Under the pieces are notes generated by a model. The model did no database searches, had not been told where the DNA came from, and saw nothing but the letters and a program-made list of their open reading frames with translations. Position numbers and translations under genes: made by a program. A stretch of 64,000 bases of DNA from a virus. The DNA is taken from the IMG/VR virus record IMGVR_UViG_3300035670_000026, positions 62,001 through 126,000 of that record; one strand, written 5' to 3'. Below, piece by piece: positions 10,101 through 17,373 of this stretch; position 1 is the first letter of the stretch, and each line of letters opens with the position of its first letter.

Positions 10101-11877
10101 AGCAGGTGCTTCTGGATTAAGCCGGACATCAGGTACAAGTGGTACTAGTGGTACTAATGGTAGTTCAGGTACTGCCGGTACAGCAGGAGCTTCAGGTAAT
10201 AGTAGAACATCAGGAACATCAGGTACTAGTGGAACAAATGGTTCTTCAGGTACAGCAGGTGTTGCAGGTATATCACAAACTTCAGGAACAAGTGGTACTA
10301 GCGGAACTAATGGTTCAGCAGGTACAGCTGGTAACTCAGGTCAATCAAGTACATCAGGAACTAGTGGTACTTCAGGTACTAATGGTTCAGCAGGTACAAA
10401 CGGTAACGCAGGTGTTTCAGGTTTAAGTTCAACTTCAGGCACTTCAGGAACAAGTGGTTCATCAGGAACTTCAGGTTTAGCTCGTACAGCAGGTTCAAGT
10501 TCAGCTTCTCAAACAAGTGGTACATCAGGTACAAGCGGTACTTCAGGTGCAACACAAACAGCCGGTTCTAGTTCTGCGTCACAAACTAGCGGAACAAGTG
10601 GTACTAGCGGAACTTCAGGTTCAACAGGAACTGCAGGACAAGCAGGTGCTTCACGGACCTCAGGTACAAGCGGTACAAGCGGAACTAACGGTTCTTCAGG
10701 TACTAATGGTGCTTCAGGAAATAGTAGAACTTCAGGTACTAGCGGTACAAGTGGTAGTACAGGTACAGGAGGTAATGCAGGTGCATCTCAAACAAGTGGT
10801 ACTAGTGGAACAAATGGTTCTTCTGGTACAAATGGAGCTTCAGGTAATAGTAGAACTTCAGGTACAAGCGGTACTTCAGGTACTAATGGTTCAGCAGGTA
10901 CAAACGGTAACGCAGGTGTTTCAGGTTTAAGTTCAACTTCAGGCACTTCAGGAACAAGTGGTTCAAGTGGTACCTCAGGTTTAGCACGTACTTCAGGAAC
11001 AAGTGGTACTAGTGGTACAGCAGGTTCTTCAGGTACAAATGGTGCCTCAGGAAATAGTAGAACATCAGGCACAAGTGGTACTTCAGGTACAAGTGGTTCA
11101 TTAGGTACTTCAGGTAACGCTGGAGGTAGTGGTGTAAGTAATACTTCAGGTACAAGTGGTACCTCAGGTTCAAGTGGTACTGGTGGTGCATCAGGTGCAA
11201 GTAGAACATCTGGTACTTCAGGTACTAGTGGTACAAGCGGTATTTCAGGTAATGTTGGTACAGCTGGTACTTACGTGTCTATAATCGCAGGAAATGGTTT
11301 AACTGGAGGTGGTCAATTAACTACAGATAGAACATTAGATGTAGGAGCAGGTATTGGTATAACAGTTAATGCAAATGATGTTGCTTTAGCATTAGTATCA
11401 AATAGCCCCCCAGAATTATTATATTGGGATGGTTCTCAATTTATAGAATTTACAAGTGGTCCTTTAAGTGCTGGTCCTAATTTCTTAGATGGTAACGGAC
11501 TAATCGATTTAAATAATTTCAATAACTTCTCAGCTAATAGTAAATCGTTTGATATTGTTCACCCAACAAAAGGCGAACCTTGGAGATTAAGATATGGTGT
11601 TTTAGAAGGTCCTGAACATGGTGTTTACTTTAGAGGTTATACAACTGAAAAAGTAATCGAATTACCTGATTACTGGACTGGATTAGTACACGATAATAGC
11701 TACACAGTACAATTAACTCCTGTAGGGAATTGTATGCACTACGTAGTAGAAATTAAAGATAATAAAGTACACATTGATTCAGCTTGTGGAGAAGTAACAT
11801 GTTATTACTTGATTCAAGCAGAAAGAAAAGATGTTGAAAAAGTACTTCTCGAATATAAAAGAGATACAAAAGGATAA
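4171..11877 (+). CDS. Giant collagen-like (Gly-X-Y) Thr/Ser-rich fibre protein
   Basis: 2568 residues. Residues 1 to about 120 are a non-repetitive beta-type head. About 120-2365 is an uninterrupted Gly-X-Y array built from GTS, GTN, GSS, GSA, GTA, GAS and similar triplets, almost without Pro. Every 5-8 triplets one Gly is replaced by Q, E, K, R, A, S or D (for example NSETSGTSG, NSRTSGTSG), defining modules. The C-terminal 200 residues begin with GNGLTGGGQLTTDRTL, a common phage-fibre element, then KSFDIVHPTKGEPWRLRYG and YFRGYTTEKVIELPDYWTG, a tip/chaperone-like domain seen in cyanophage and T4-like tail fibres. It is thus probably a trimeric virion fibre with a very long flexible shaft. 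It lies between neck and sheath genes, followed by a second repeat fibre and sugar-transfer genes. Whether it binds host, glycan or mucus is not shown by sequence. Confidence 0.85.
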   Translation: MAQVRFLDQVPVGVYNVDPTGTGAGTIDIYQNGTLVSASVPYINISGSAEVLGFAPFGTNNGVTIYVSGVGFPFSGSAEITGSLVISGSETYPIIIQTLPVQDIEYVVTYNPITGTLGYVNATSGTSGISGTSGASGQSGTSGTSGTAGTTGTAGNSGNSQTSGTSGTSGTNGSSGTEGISGISATSGTSGTSGSTGTSGNSENSGTSGTSGTSGTNGSAGTSGISENSGTSGTSGTSGTNGSLGTSGESQTSGTSGTSGTAGSSGTAGESGNSKTSGTSGTSGTSGTSGTSGTSGTNGSAGTAGISETSGTSGTSGTSGTNGSSGTAGESSISETSGTSGTSGTSGTAGSSGTAGESGISETSGTSGTSGTNGSAGTAGASQTSGTSGTSGTSGTNGSSGTSGESNVSGTSGTSGTSGSTGTSGTSGNDGTSGISSTSGTSGTSGTSGTSGTTGTAGLDGFDGVSGASGSSGSSGTSGTSGSVGTAGTSGVSQTAGTSGTSGTSGTNGTAGTSGNSQTSGTSGTSGSSGTSGEDGTSGTSGISATSGTSGTNGSNGTAGAAGQSGASATSGTSGTSGSTGTSGLSGNSDSSGTSGTSGTSGTSGTAGSAGTAGTAGNSETAGTSGTSGTSGTNGSAGTSGNSETSGTSGTSGTSGTNGSAGTAGATGQSGASATSGTSGTSGSTGTSGLSGNSETSGTSGTSGTSGTSGTTGSSGTAGESGTSETSGTSGTSGTSGTNGSSGTAGISGNSETSGTSGTSGTSGTNGSAGTAGVAGQSGASATSGTSGTSGSTGTSGLAGVSETSGTSGTSGTSGTSGTTGSSGTVGESGTSGTSGTSGTSGTSGTSGTSGTNGSSGTSGESGTSATSGTSGTSGTNGSSGTAGAAGQSGASATSGTSGTSGSTGTSGLAGESKTSGTSGTSGTSGTNGSSGTAGESGNSETSGTSGTSGTSGTSGTNGSSGTAGASGNSETSGTSGTSGTSGTNGSTGTAGAAGQSGASATSGTSGTSGSTGTSGLAGESKTSGTSGTSGTNGSAGTAGASQTSGTSGTSGTNGSVGTAGVAGISETSGTSGTSGTNGSAGTTGTSQTSGTSGTSGTNGSAGTAGAAGQSGASATSGTSGTSGSTGTSGLSSDSGSAGTSGTSGTSGTSGTNGSSGTAGASGNSRTSGTSGTSGTNGSAGTSGISDISGTSGTSGTSGTSGTNGSNGTAGAAGQSGASATSGTSGTSGSTGTSGLAGESKTSGTSGTSGTNGSAGTAGASQTSGTSGTSGTNGSAGTAGAAGLSRTSGTSGTSGTNGSAGTAGNSGNSQTSGTSGTSGTNGSTGTAGAAGQSGASATSGTSGTSGSTGTSGLAGASQTSGTSGTSGTSGTSGTNGSVGTAGISGDSKTSGTSGTSGTNGSSGTNGNAGVSGLSSTSGTSGTSGSSGTSGLARTSGTSSTSGTSGTSGTNGSSGTAGASGNSQTSGTSGTSGTTGSAGTAGQSGNSQTSGTSGTSGTSGTNGSSGTAGAAGLSRTSGTSGTSGTNGSNGTSGNAGTAGASATSGTSGTSGTNGSSGTNGNAGVSGLSSTSGTSGTSGSSGTSGLAQNSGTSGTSGTSGTNGSAGTNGASGNSRTSGTSGTSGTAGTSGTAGASGNSQTSGTSGTSGTAGSAGTAGTAGASGDSKTSGTSGTSGTNGSAGTAGAAGLSQTSGTSGTSGTNGSTGTAGVSGNSRTAGTSGTSGTSGTNGSNGTSGNAGVSGLSSTSGTSGTSGSSGTSGLAQTAGSSSASQTSGTSGTSGTSGATQTAGSSSSSQTSGTSGTSGTNGSSGTAGASGNSRTSGTSGTSGTNGSAGTAGSSQTSGTSGTSGTAGSNGTAGVAGASQTSGTSGTSGTNGSAGTAGASGLSRTSGTSGTSGTNGSSGTNGNAGVSGLSSTSGTSGTSGSSGTSGLAQNSGTSGTSGTSGTNGSSGTNGAAGNSRTSGTSGTSGTAGSAGTNGTAGASGLSRTSGTSGTSGTNGSSGTAGTAGASGNSRTSGTSGTSGTNGSSGTAGVAGISQTSGTSGTSGTNGSAGTAGNSGQSSTSGTSGTSGTNGSAGTNGNAGVSGLSSTSGTSGTSGSSGTSGLARTAGSSSASQTSGTSGTSGTSGATQTAGSSSASQTSGTSGTSGTSGSTGTAGQAGASRTSGTSGTSGTNGSSGTNGASGNSRTSGTSGTSGSTGTGGNAGASQTSGTSGTNGSSGTNGASGNSRTSGTSGTSGTNGSAGTNGNAGVSGLSSTSGTSGTSGSSGTSGLARTSGTSGTSGTAGSSGTNGASGNSRTSGTSGTSGTSGSLGTSGNAGGSGVSNTSGTSGTSGSSGTGGASGASRTSGTSGTSGTSGISGNVGTAGTYVSIIAGNGLTGGGQLTTDRTLDVGAGIGITVNANDVALALVSNSPPELLYWDGSQFIEFTSGPLSAGPNFLDGNGLIDLNNFNNFSANSKSFDIVHPTKGEPWRLRYGVLEGPEHGVYFRGYTTEKVIELPDYWTGLVHDNSYTVQLTPVGNCMHYVVEIKDNKVHIDSACGEVTCYYLIQAERKDVEKVLLEYKRDTKG
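4530..11265 (+). repeat. Coding tandem repeat array (Gly-X-Y modules), fibre 1
   Basis: About 6.7 kb of 9-nt-periodic coding repeat (GGN ACN TCN/AGY). The peptide repeats are strict, but codons are mixed: GGT/GGA/GGC, ACT/ACA/ACC, and TCA/TCT/AGT/AGC all alternate. Exact DNA identity is therefore mostly short. Exceptions are local runs such as 5005-5040 (four copies of ACTAGCGGT) and longer near-identical blocks around 8375, 8835, 9880, 10395 and 10900 that encode GNAGVSGLSSTSG. Confidence 0.9.
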
Positions 11878-11879
11878 AA

Positions 11880-11887
11880 TATTTATA
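11880..11887 (+). promoter_or_regulatory. Putative late promoter box TATTTATA
   Basis: The octamer sits in the 22-base gap between the two giant fibre genes, 12 bases before the ATG of the second. Confidence 0.5.
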
Positions 11888-11899
11888 TAAAAACATTAA

Positions 11900-14800
11900 A
11901 TGGCTAAAAATGTAACCATAATACCAGGTTCGGGTTCGTTAGAATTTACAGATTCTAATGGCAAGTCAATTAAAATGGTTCTTACCGGATCATTAAATGA
12001 CACTTTAATGTTTGTAAGTGGTAGTGTTCCTATTATGGAAATAAATCCCACTAATGGTTTGGATACAAATAAACCTCCTAAATTTAATGAGGTACCAGAA
12101 GACAATAATTTACCAAATTACCTTGTATACAACGTAAATAATGGGTCTATAGGTTATAGATCAATAGCAAATGGTTCATCTGGTACAGCAGGTACTACAG
12201 GCACTAGTGGACCAAGTAGAACATCAGGCACATCAGGCACATCAGGAACAAACGGTTCTGCTGGTACAAATGGAGCATCAGGAGCAAGCCGTACTTCAGG
12301 TACATCAGGAACAAGTGGTACAGCAGGTAGTGCGGGTACTAGTGGTGCTGCACGGACAGCAGGTTCAAGCTCAGCATCACAAACTTCAGGTACAAGTGGT
12401 ACAAGCGGTACTTCAGGAGCTACTCAAAACGCTGGTTCTAGTTCTGCATCACGGACTTCAGGTACATCCGGTACTAGTGGAACAAATGGTTCTACAGGTA
12501 CAAATGGAGCCGCAGGTGCTTCAGGTACTTCTAGAACCTCAGGTACTAGTGGTACAAATGGTAGTGCTGGTACAAATGGTAATGCCGGTGTCTCAGGGGC
12601 TAGTTCAACCTCAGGTACTTCAGGGACTAGTGGTTCCTCAGGCACTTCAGGTTTAGCACAGACCGCAGGTTCAAGCTCAAACAGCCGGACTTCAGGTACA
12701 AGTGGTACAAGCGGTACTTCAGGTGCTGCACGGAATGCTGGTACAAGCTCTGCATCTCAAACCTCAGGAACCTCAGGTACAAGCGGTACAAATGGTAGTA
12801 TAGGTACAGGAGGTGCAGCTGGAGCATCAGGACAATCACGGACTTCTGGTACAAGCGGAACTTCAGGTACAGCAGGTAGCGCAGGTACTTCAGGTGCTTC
12901 ACGTACTGCCGGTTCAAGCTCATCTTCACAAACCTCAGGAACTAGTGGTACAAGTGGTACCTCAGGAGCAACCCAATCTGCAGGTTCAAGCTCAGCATCA
13001 CAAACTTCAGGTACAAGCGGCACAAGCGGTACTAATGGTAGTGCTGGTACAAACGGAATAGCAGGAGCATCAGGTGTAAGCCGAACTTCAGGAACGTCAG
13101 GAACAAATGGCTCAAATGGTACTTCAGGTGCTAATGGGGCTTCAGGAAATAGTAGAACCTCAGGAACTAGTGGTACAAGCGGTACTAATGGTTCATCAGG
13201 TACAAATGGTAACGCAGGTGTTTCAGGAGTTTCTCCAACCTCAGGTACAAGTGGAACTAGTGGTTCTTCAGGAACAAGTGGTTTAGCACAGACCGCAGGT
13301 TCAAGCTCAAACAGCCGGACTTCAGGTACAAGTGGTACCTCAGGTACATCAGGAGCTGCACGGAATGCAGGTTCAAGTTCTGCAAGCTTTACTTCAGGTA
13401 CAAGTGGTACCTCAGGAACAAATGGTAGTGCAGGTACAGGAGGTGCAGCTGGAGCATCAGGACAATCACGAACTTCTGGTACTTCAGGAACAAACGGTTC
13501 AGCAGGTACAAACGGAGCTTCAGGAGCTTCACGAACTTCAGGCACTAGTGGTACTTCAGGTACAGCAGGTAGCGCAGGTACTTCAGGTGCTGCACGGACA
13601 GCAGGTTCAAGTTCATCATCTCAAACCTCAGGTACAACAGGTACAAGTGGTACCTCAGGAGCAACCCAATCTGCAGGTTCAAGTTCTGCATCACGGACTT
13701 CAGGTACTTCCGGTACCTCAGGTACAAATGGTTCAGCTGGTACTAATGGCAACGCCGGTGCTTCAGGCGTAAGCCGGACTTCAGGTACTTCAGGTACAAA
13801 TGGTTCAAGTGGTACTTCAGGAGCAAATGGTGCCTCTGGAGTATCAAGAACTTCCGGAACTAGTGGTACTAATGGCTCTTCAGGTACAAGTGGTAATGCT
13901 GGAGCTTCAGGAGTTGCTTCAACTTCAGGCACAAGTGGTACTTCAGGTTCTTCAGGTACTTCAGGTTTAGCACGAACAGCAGGACAAAGTACCTCATCTC
14001 AAACCTCAGGTACAAGTGGTACAAATGGTTCAAGTGGTGCTGGTAGAACAGCTGGTACAAGTTCAGCATCACAAACTTCAGGTACAAGCGGCACAAGCGG
14101 TACTTCAGGTGCTGTACAAACAGCAGGTTCAAGCTCAAACAGTCGGACTTCAGGTACAACAGGTACTTCAGGAACATCAGGTGCAAACCAAAATGCTGGT
14201 TCAAGCTCAGCATCACGGACTTCAGGTACATCAGGTACTTCAGGTACAAATGGTAGTTCGGGTACTTCAGGTATTTCAGGTGCTGCTGGTGTAAGTGGAG
14301 CAAGCCAAACCTCAGGTACAACAGGTACAAGTGGTACCTCAGGAGCAACCCAATCTGCAGGTTCAAGTTCTGCATCACGGACTTCAGGAACAAGTGGCAC
14401 TTCAGGAACGTCAGGAGCTACACGGACATCAGGTTCAAGTTCATTATCACAAACCTCAGGTACAAGTGGTACAAATGGTTCAAGTGGTGCTGGTAGAACA
14501 GCTGGTACAAGTACCGCCTCTCAAACTAGTGGTACAAGTGGTACAAGTGGTACAGGAGGTGCAACTACAAACGCAGGTGCTAGTTCAGCATCACGGACTT
14601 CAGGCACAAGTGGTACTAGCGGTACTTCTGGACAAGGACGGAGTGCAGGTACAAGTACAGCAAGTTTTACCTCAGGCACATCAGGTACAAGTGGTTCAAC
14701 AGGTGCTGCACGTACTGCAGGACAAAGTACAGCATCACAAACCTCAGGTACTTCAGGTTCAAGTGGAACATCAGGTGCGGCCACAGTCGCAGGTTCAAGT

Positions 14801-15328
14801 TCAAACAGCCGAACTTCAGGTACAACAGGTACTTCAGGAACATCAGGTGCTGCTAGAACAGCTGGACAAAGTTCAGCAAGCCGGACTTCAGGAACCAATG
14901 GTACATCAGGTACTTCAGGTGCTGCAAGAACTTCAGGTACAAGTTCAGCTTCTGGAACTTCAGGAACAAGTGGCGTATCAGGTACCTCAGGTTTATCATT
15001 TAATGGTACTAGTGGTATTAGTGGTGGTGTATTTACTAACCAACCAGATTATTTAGTTAAAACTACAGGAACAACTACAATACAAAGTGTATCATTTTTA
15101 TCAGTTTCAGGTGCTACTTTAAATGTAACAGGTACTGTTGCTACTAGTTTTTTACAAGTAGATAATGCAGGTGGGTTTTTTAATTTTCAACCCCCAGGTG
15201 GTCCTAACGGAGTAGATCAAGTTTATACAAATATAAACCCAAATTTTGTATTAGGTGAACCAGATGTTTGGTTGATAGTAAACGTAAATGGAATTGATTA
15301 TGTATTTCCGGGATATGCAGCTCCGTAA
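11900..15328 (+). CDS. Second collagen-like (Gly-X-Y) fibre protein
   Basis: 1142 residues. A short head (1 to about 92) shares with fibre 1 the pattern YN-x3-G-x2-GY just before the repeats start. The Gly-X-Y array spans about 93-1035. Its modules differ from fibre 1: AGSSSASQTSG, GAARTAGSSS and ASRTSGTSG dominate, the substituted Gly is mostly R or Q, and acidic residues are nearly absent. The C-terminal 100 residues end in LGEPDVWLIVNVNGIDYVFPGY, a compact element like those closing other phage fibre or whisker proteins. It probably forms a separate shorter fibre or a distal partner of fibre 1. It is the last gene before the glycosyltransferase cassette. Confidence 0.8.
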   Translation: MAKNVTIIPGSGSLEFTDSNGKSIKMVLTGSLNDTLMFVSGSVPIMEINPTNGLDTNKPPKFNEVPEDNNLPNYLVYNVNNGSIGYRSIANGSSGTAGTTGTSGPSRTSGTSGTSGTNGSAGTNGASGASRTSGTSGTSGTAGSAGTSGAARTAGSSSASQTSGTSGTSGTSGATQNAGSSSASRTSGTSGTSGTNGSTGTNGAAGASGTSRTSGTSGTNGSAGTNGNAGVSGASSTSGTSGTSGSSGTSGLAQTAGSSSNSRTSGTSGTSGTSGAARNAGTSSASQTSGTSGTSGTNGSIGTGGAAGASGQSRTSGTSGTSGTAGSAGTSGASRTAGSSSSSQTSGTSGTSGTSGATQSAGSSSASQTSGTSGTSGTNGSAGTNGIAGASGVSRTSGTSGTNGSNGTSGANGASGNSRTSGTSGTSGTNGSSGTNGNAGVSGVSPTSGTSGTSGSSGTSGLAQTAGSSSNSRTSGTSGTSGTSGAARNAGSSSASFTSGTSGTSGTNGSAGTGGAAGASGQSRTSGTSGTNGSAGTNGASGASRTSGTSGTSGTAGSAGTSGAARTAGSSSSSQTSGTTGTSGTSGATQSAGSSSASRTSGTSGTSGTNGSAGTNGNAGASGVSRTSGTSGTNGSSGTSGANGASGVSRTSGTSGTNGSSGTSGNAGASGVASTSGTSGTSGSSGTSGLARTAGQSTSSQTSGTSGTNGSSGAGRTAGTSSASQTSGTSGTSGTSGAVQTAGSSSNSRTSGTTGTSGTSGANQNAGSSSASRTSGTSGTSGTNGSSGTSGISGAAGVSGASQTSGTTGTSGTSGATQSAGSSSASRTSGTSGTSGTSGATRTSGSSSLSQTSGTSGTNGSSGAGRTAGTSTASQTSGTSGTSGTGGATTNAGASSASRTSGTSGTSGTSGQGRSAGTSTASFTSGTSGTSGSTGAARTAGQSTASQTSGTSGSSGTSGAATVAGSSSNSRTSGTTGTSGTSGAARTAGQSSASRTSGTNGTSGTSGAARTSGTSSASGTSGTSGVSGTSGLSFNGTSGISGGVFTNQPDYLVKTTGTTTIQSVSFLSVSGATLNVTGTVATSFLQVDNAGGFFNFQPPGGPNGVDQVYTNINPNFVLGEPDVWLIVNVNGIDYVFPGYAAP
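12165..15005 (+). repeat. Coding tandem repeat array (Gly-X-Y modules), fibre 2
   Basis: About 2.8 kb of the same 9-nt-periodic coding repeat. Longer units recur here, such as a block encoding AQTAGSSSNSRTSG (near 12657 and 13288) and one encoding AGSSSASRTSG. CGG arginine codons are notably frequent at the substituted-Gly position, unlike the rest of the window, where AGA/CGT dominate. Confidence 0.85.
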
Positions 15329-15334
15329 TTAAAC

Positions 15335-15363
15335 TTGGATATTTAAATATTTTTATTTATATT
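15335..15363 (+). promoter_or_regulatory. Host-sigma-like promoter TTGG-N19-TATATT (hybrid with late box)
   Basis: TTGG at 15335 and TATATT at 15358 have exactly 19 bases between them, as in seven other leaders here. The pattern fits the Bacteroidota -33 TTTG / -7 TAnnTTTG promoter. A TATTTATA octamer overlaps at 15354-15361. The spacer holds the palindrome ATATTTAAATAT. ATG follows 18 bases after TATATT. Confidence 0.6.
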
Positions 15364-15381
15364 TATTGGAAATATTCTGTT

Positions 15382-17373
15382 ATGAAAAAATTGTTATATA
15401 TTGCTCCACATTTATCTACAGGTGGACTACCTCAATATTTAACTAAAAAAATTGAATTACTTAAAGATGAATTCGACATCTACCTTGTAGAATGGGCAGA
15501 TGTTACGGGTGGTGTTTTAGTAGTAACACGAAATAAAATTCTTAAATTAGTTAAACCTGATAATTTTTTTACATTAGGTGAAAATAAAATAGAATTAATT
15601 GATATAATTAATCGTGTTCAACCCGATATTGTTCATACTGAAGAAATTCCTGAGTTTTATATGGATTTTGATGTAGCATCTAAATTATATAAAACAGACC
15701 GCAAATATATTATTGTAGAAACCTCACACGATTCATCATTTGATACAACCCAGAAAAAATTTTACCCAGATAAATTTATGTTTGTATCAAATTGGCAAAT
15801 TGAACAATATAAAGATATTGATATTCCACGCGTATTAGTCGAATATCCTATCGAATATATTGAACGCCCTAACCGCGAAGAGGCACTGCGTAAATTACAA
15901 TTAGACCCCGCTAAAAAACACATTTTACACGTTGGGTTATATACCTCTCGCAAAAATCAAGCTGAATTTTTTGAATATGCTCGTTCAATGCCTGAATATG
16001 AATTTCATAGTTTAGGTAATAGAGCTGATAATTTTAAATGGTATTGGGAACCATTATCTAATGATACTCCTCCAAATTTAACCTGGTGGAATGAACGCAC
16101 AGATGTAGATGCTTTTTATCAAGCAATGGATTTATTTTTATTTACATCTCGTGGTTCAGCAAATGATAAAGAAACAATGCCTTTAGTTATTCGTGAAGCA
16201 ATTTCATACCAAACTCCAGTTTTGATTTATAATTTAGGTGTTTATCAAAATTATTTTGATAAATTTAAAGGAGTAAAATATCTTGAATTTGATAATTTTG
16301 AAAAAAATTGTGAATTAATTAAAGAAGTTGTAGAAACAAAAGAAACAATCGATATTGAACAAGAAGCAATTATTATTTCTACATATCCTATTCAACAAAG
16401 TGTAATAGATTCTACAAAAGAATGCATTGAATCTTTTAAACAAACAGGAAGAAAAATTATATTAACTTCTCACGTTCCTATTCCTGAAGAATTACAAGAA
16501 TTAGTTGATTATTGTGTTTATGATAAAAATAATTTATTAACTAAACACGATTTTTATTATCATTGCTGGGTTGATTATGGACATTTTAAAGTAAATACAA
16601 TTTTACAAGGTGAAGACAATGATGTTTATCATGGTCCTGCTGTTTATACAAATTATTATAACGCAGCTTCATTAGCAAAAAATATAGGAACTAAAAAATT
16701 ATTTTTTATTAATTACGACTATATCCTTACTAACCCAGAATTTATAAATGAAATTTCTTTTAAATTAAATAAGAAAAAAGCATTTGTTGATGAAAGAAAA
16801 TATTCAGAGGGTGAAGTAAGTAGTACTTTCTTTATAGGTATTCAAACAGATTTATTCTTTAAAACTCACGAATTTATTTCTACAGCTGCTGGATATGATA
16901 ATTTAAAACATAAAGTAGGTAGTTTATCTAATGGTTATGAAAATATATTCTATTTTGCTTTACAACCTTTTAGAAATCAAATTCATATAGAATCAGCTGA
17001 AAATTGGGATAAATTAATTAGTGAAAATTTTAAACACAATAATTTTTCTCGTATAGAATATACTACTGTTTTACCAACTAATGTTGAAAATCATTTTGCT
17101 ATTTACTATCAAAATTCAAATGAAGTAGATAGTAGAAATTTAGTTGTAAGCGCTATAGAAGAAGGACAAGAAATTTTTAATGAAACTATTAACATTACTA
17201 GTAAATTTGCTTGGTATAGACTTCATCAAATCAATGATAAAGAACTTATAATTAATTTTGAGTTTTATGATGCTCATAATAATAAGTTTTTAAGTAAAAA
17301 AACTATTGTTGTAAATAAAGATTACATTGATAATAAATTACAAACAAACGGACTTTTAGAAAAAGTATTATGA
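15382..17373 (+). CDS. GT4-type glycosyltransferase with long C-terminal extension
   Basis: 663 residues. It starts MKKLLYIAPHLSTGGLPQYL, the N-terminal strand and glycine loop of GT-B glycosyltransferases. ILHVGLYTSRKNQAEFF and DLFLFTSRGSANDKETMPLVIREAISY (donor-binding region, EAIS in place of EAMA) lie at about 175-290. Residues beyond about 330 form an extra domain of unknown function, possibly a second glycosyltransferase-like fold. It heads the cassette 15382-20192 behind its own promoter, right after two Ser/Thr-rich fibres, so transfer of sugar to the fibres is a reasonable inference. The next gene overlaps by 4 bases. Confidence 0.75.
   Translation: MKKLLYIAPHLSTGGLPQYLTKKIELLKDEFDIYLVEWADVTGGVLVVTRNKILKLVKPDNFFTLGENKIELIDIINRVQPDIVHTEEIPEFYMDFDVASKLYKTDRKYIIVETSHDSSFDTTQKKFYPDKFMFVSNWQIEQYKDIDIPRVLVEYPIEYIERPNREEALRKLQLDPAKKHILHVGLYTSRKNQAEFFEYARSMPEYEFHSLGNRADNFKWYWEPLSNDTPPNLTWWNERTDVDAFYQAMDLFLFTSRGSANDKETMPLVIREAISYQTPVLIYNLGVYQNYFDKFKGVKYLEFDNFEKNCELIKEVVETKETIDIEQEAIIISTYPIQQSVIDSTKECIESFKQTGRKIILTSHVPIPEELQELVDYCVYDKNNLLTKHDFYYHCWVDYGHFKVNTILQGEDNDVYHGPAVYTNYYNAASLAKNIGTKKLFFINYDYILTNPEFINEISFKLNKKKAFVDERKYSEGEVSSTFFIGIQTDLFFKTHEFISTAAGYDNLKHKVGSLSNGYENIFYFALQPFRNQIHIESAENWDKLISENFKHNNFSRIEYTTVLPTNVENHFAIYYQNSNEVDSRNLVVSAIEEGQEIFNETINITSKFAWYRLHQINDKELIINFEFYDAHNNKFLSKKTIVVNKDYIDNKLQTNGLLEKVL

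Noticed and set aside
4532-10930. Plus-strand Gln/Val/Leu-rich frames inside the fibre arrays
   Set aside because: Out-of-frame readings of the same repeat; they stop and start irregularly and have no leaders.
4650-11209. Long minus-strand open frames full of Val-Pro-Glu/Leu-Val-Pro repeats opposite the fibre genes
   Set aside because: They are the complement of the 9-nt coding repeat, which contains no stop in that frame. No starts with promoters, and the same occurs in fibre 2.
4530-15005. CRISPR array or intergenic satellite interpretation of the repeat blocks
   Set aside because: The repeats are 9-nt periodic, continuous and in frame through two long ORFs; there are no unique spacers.
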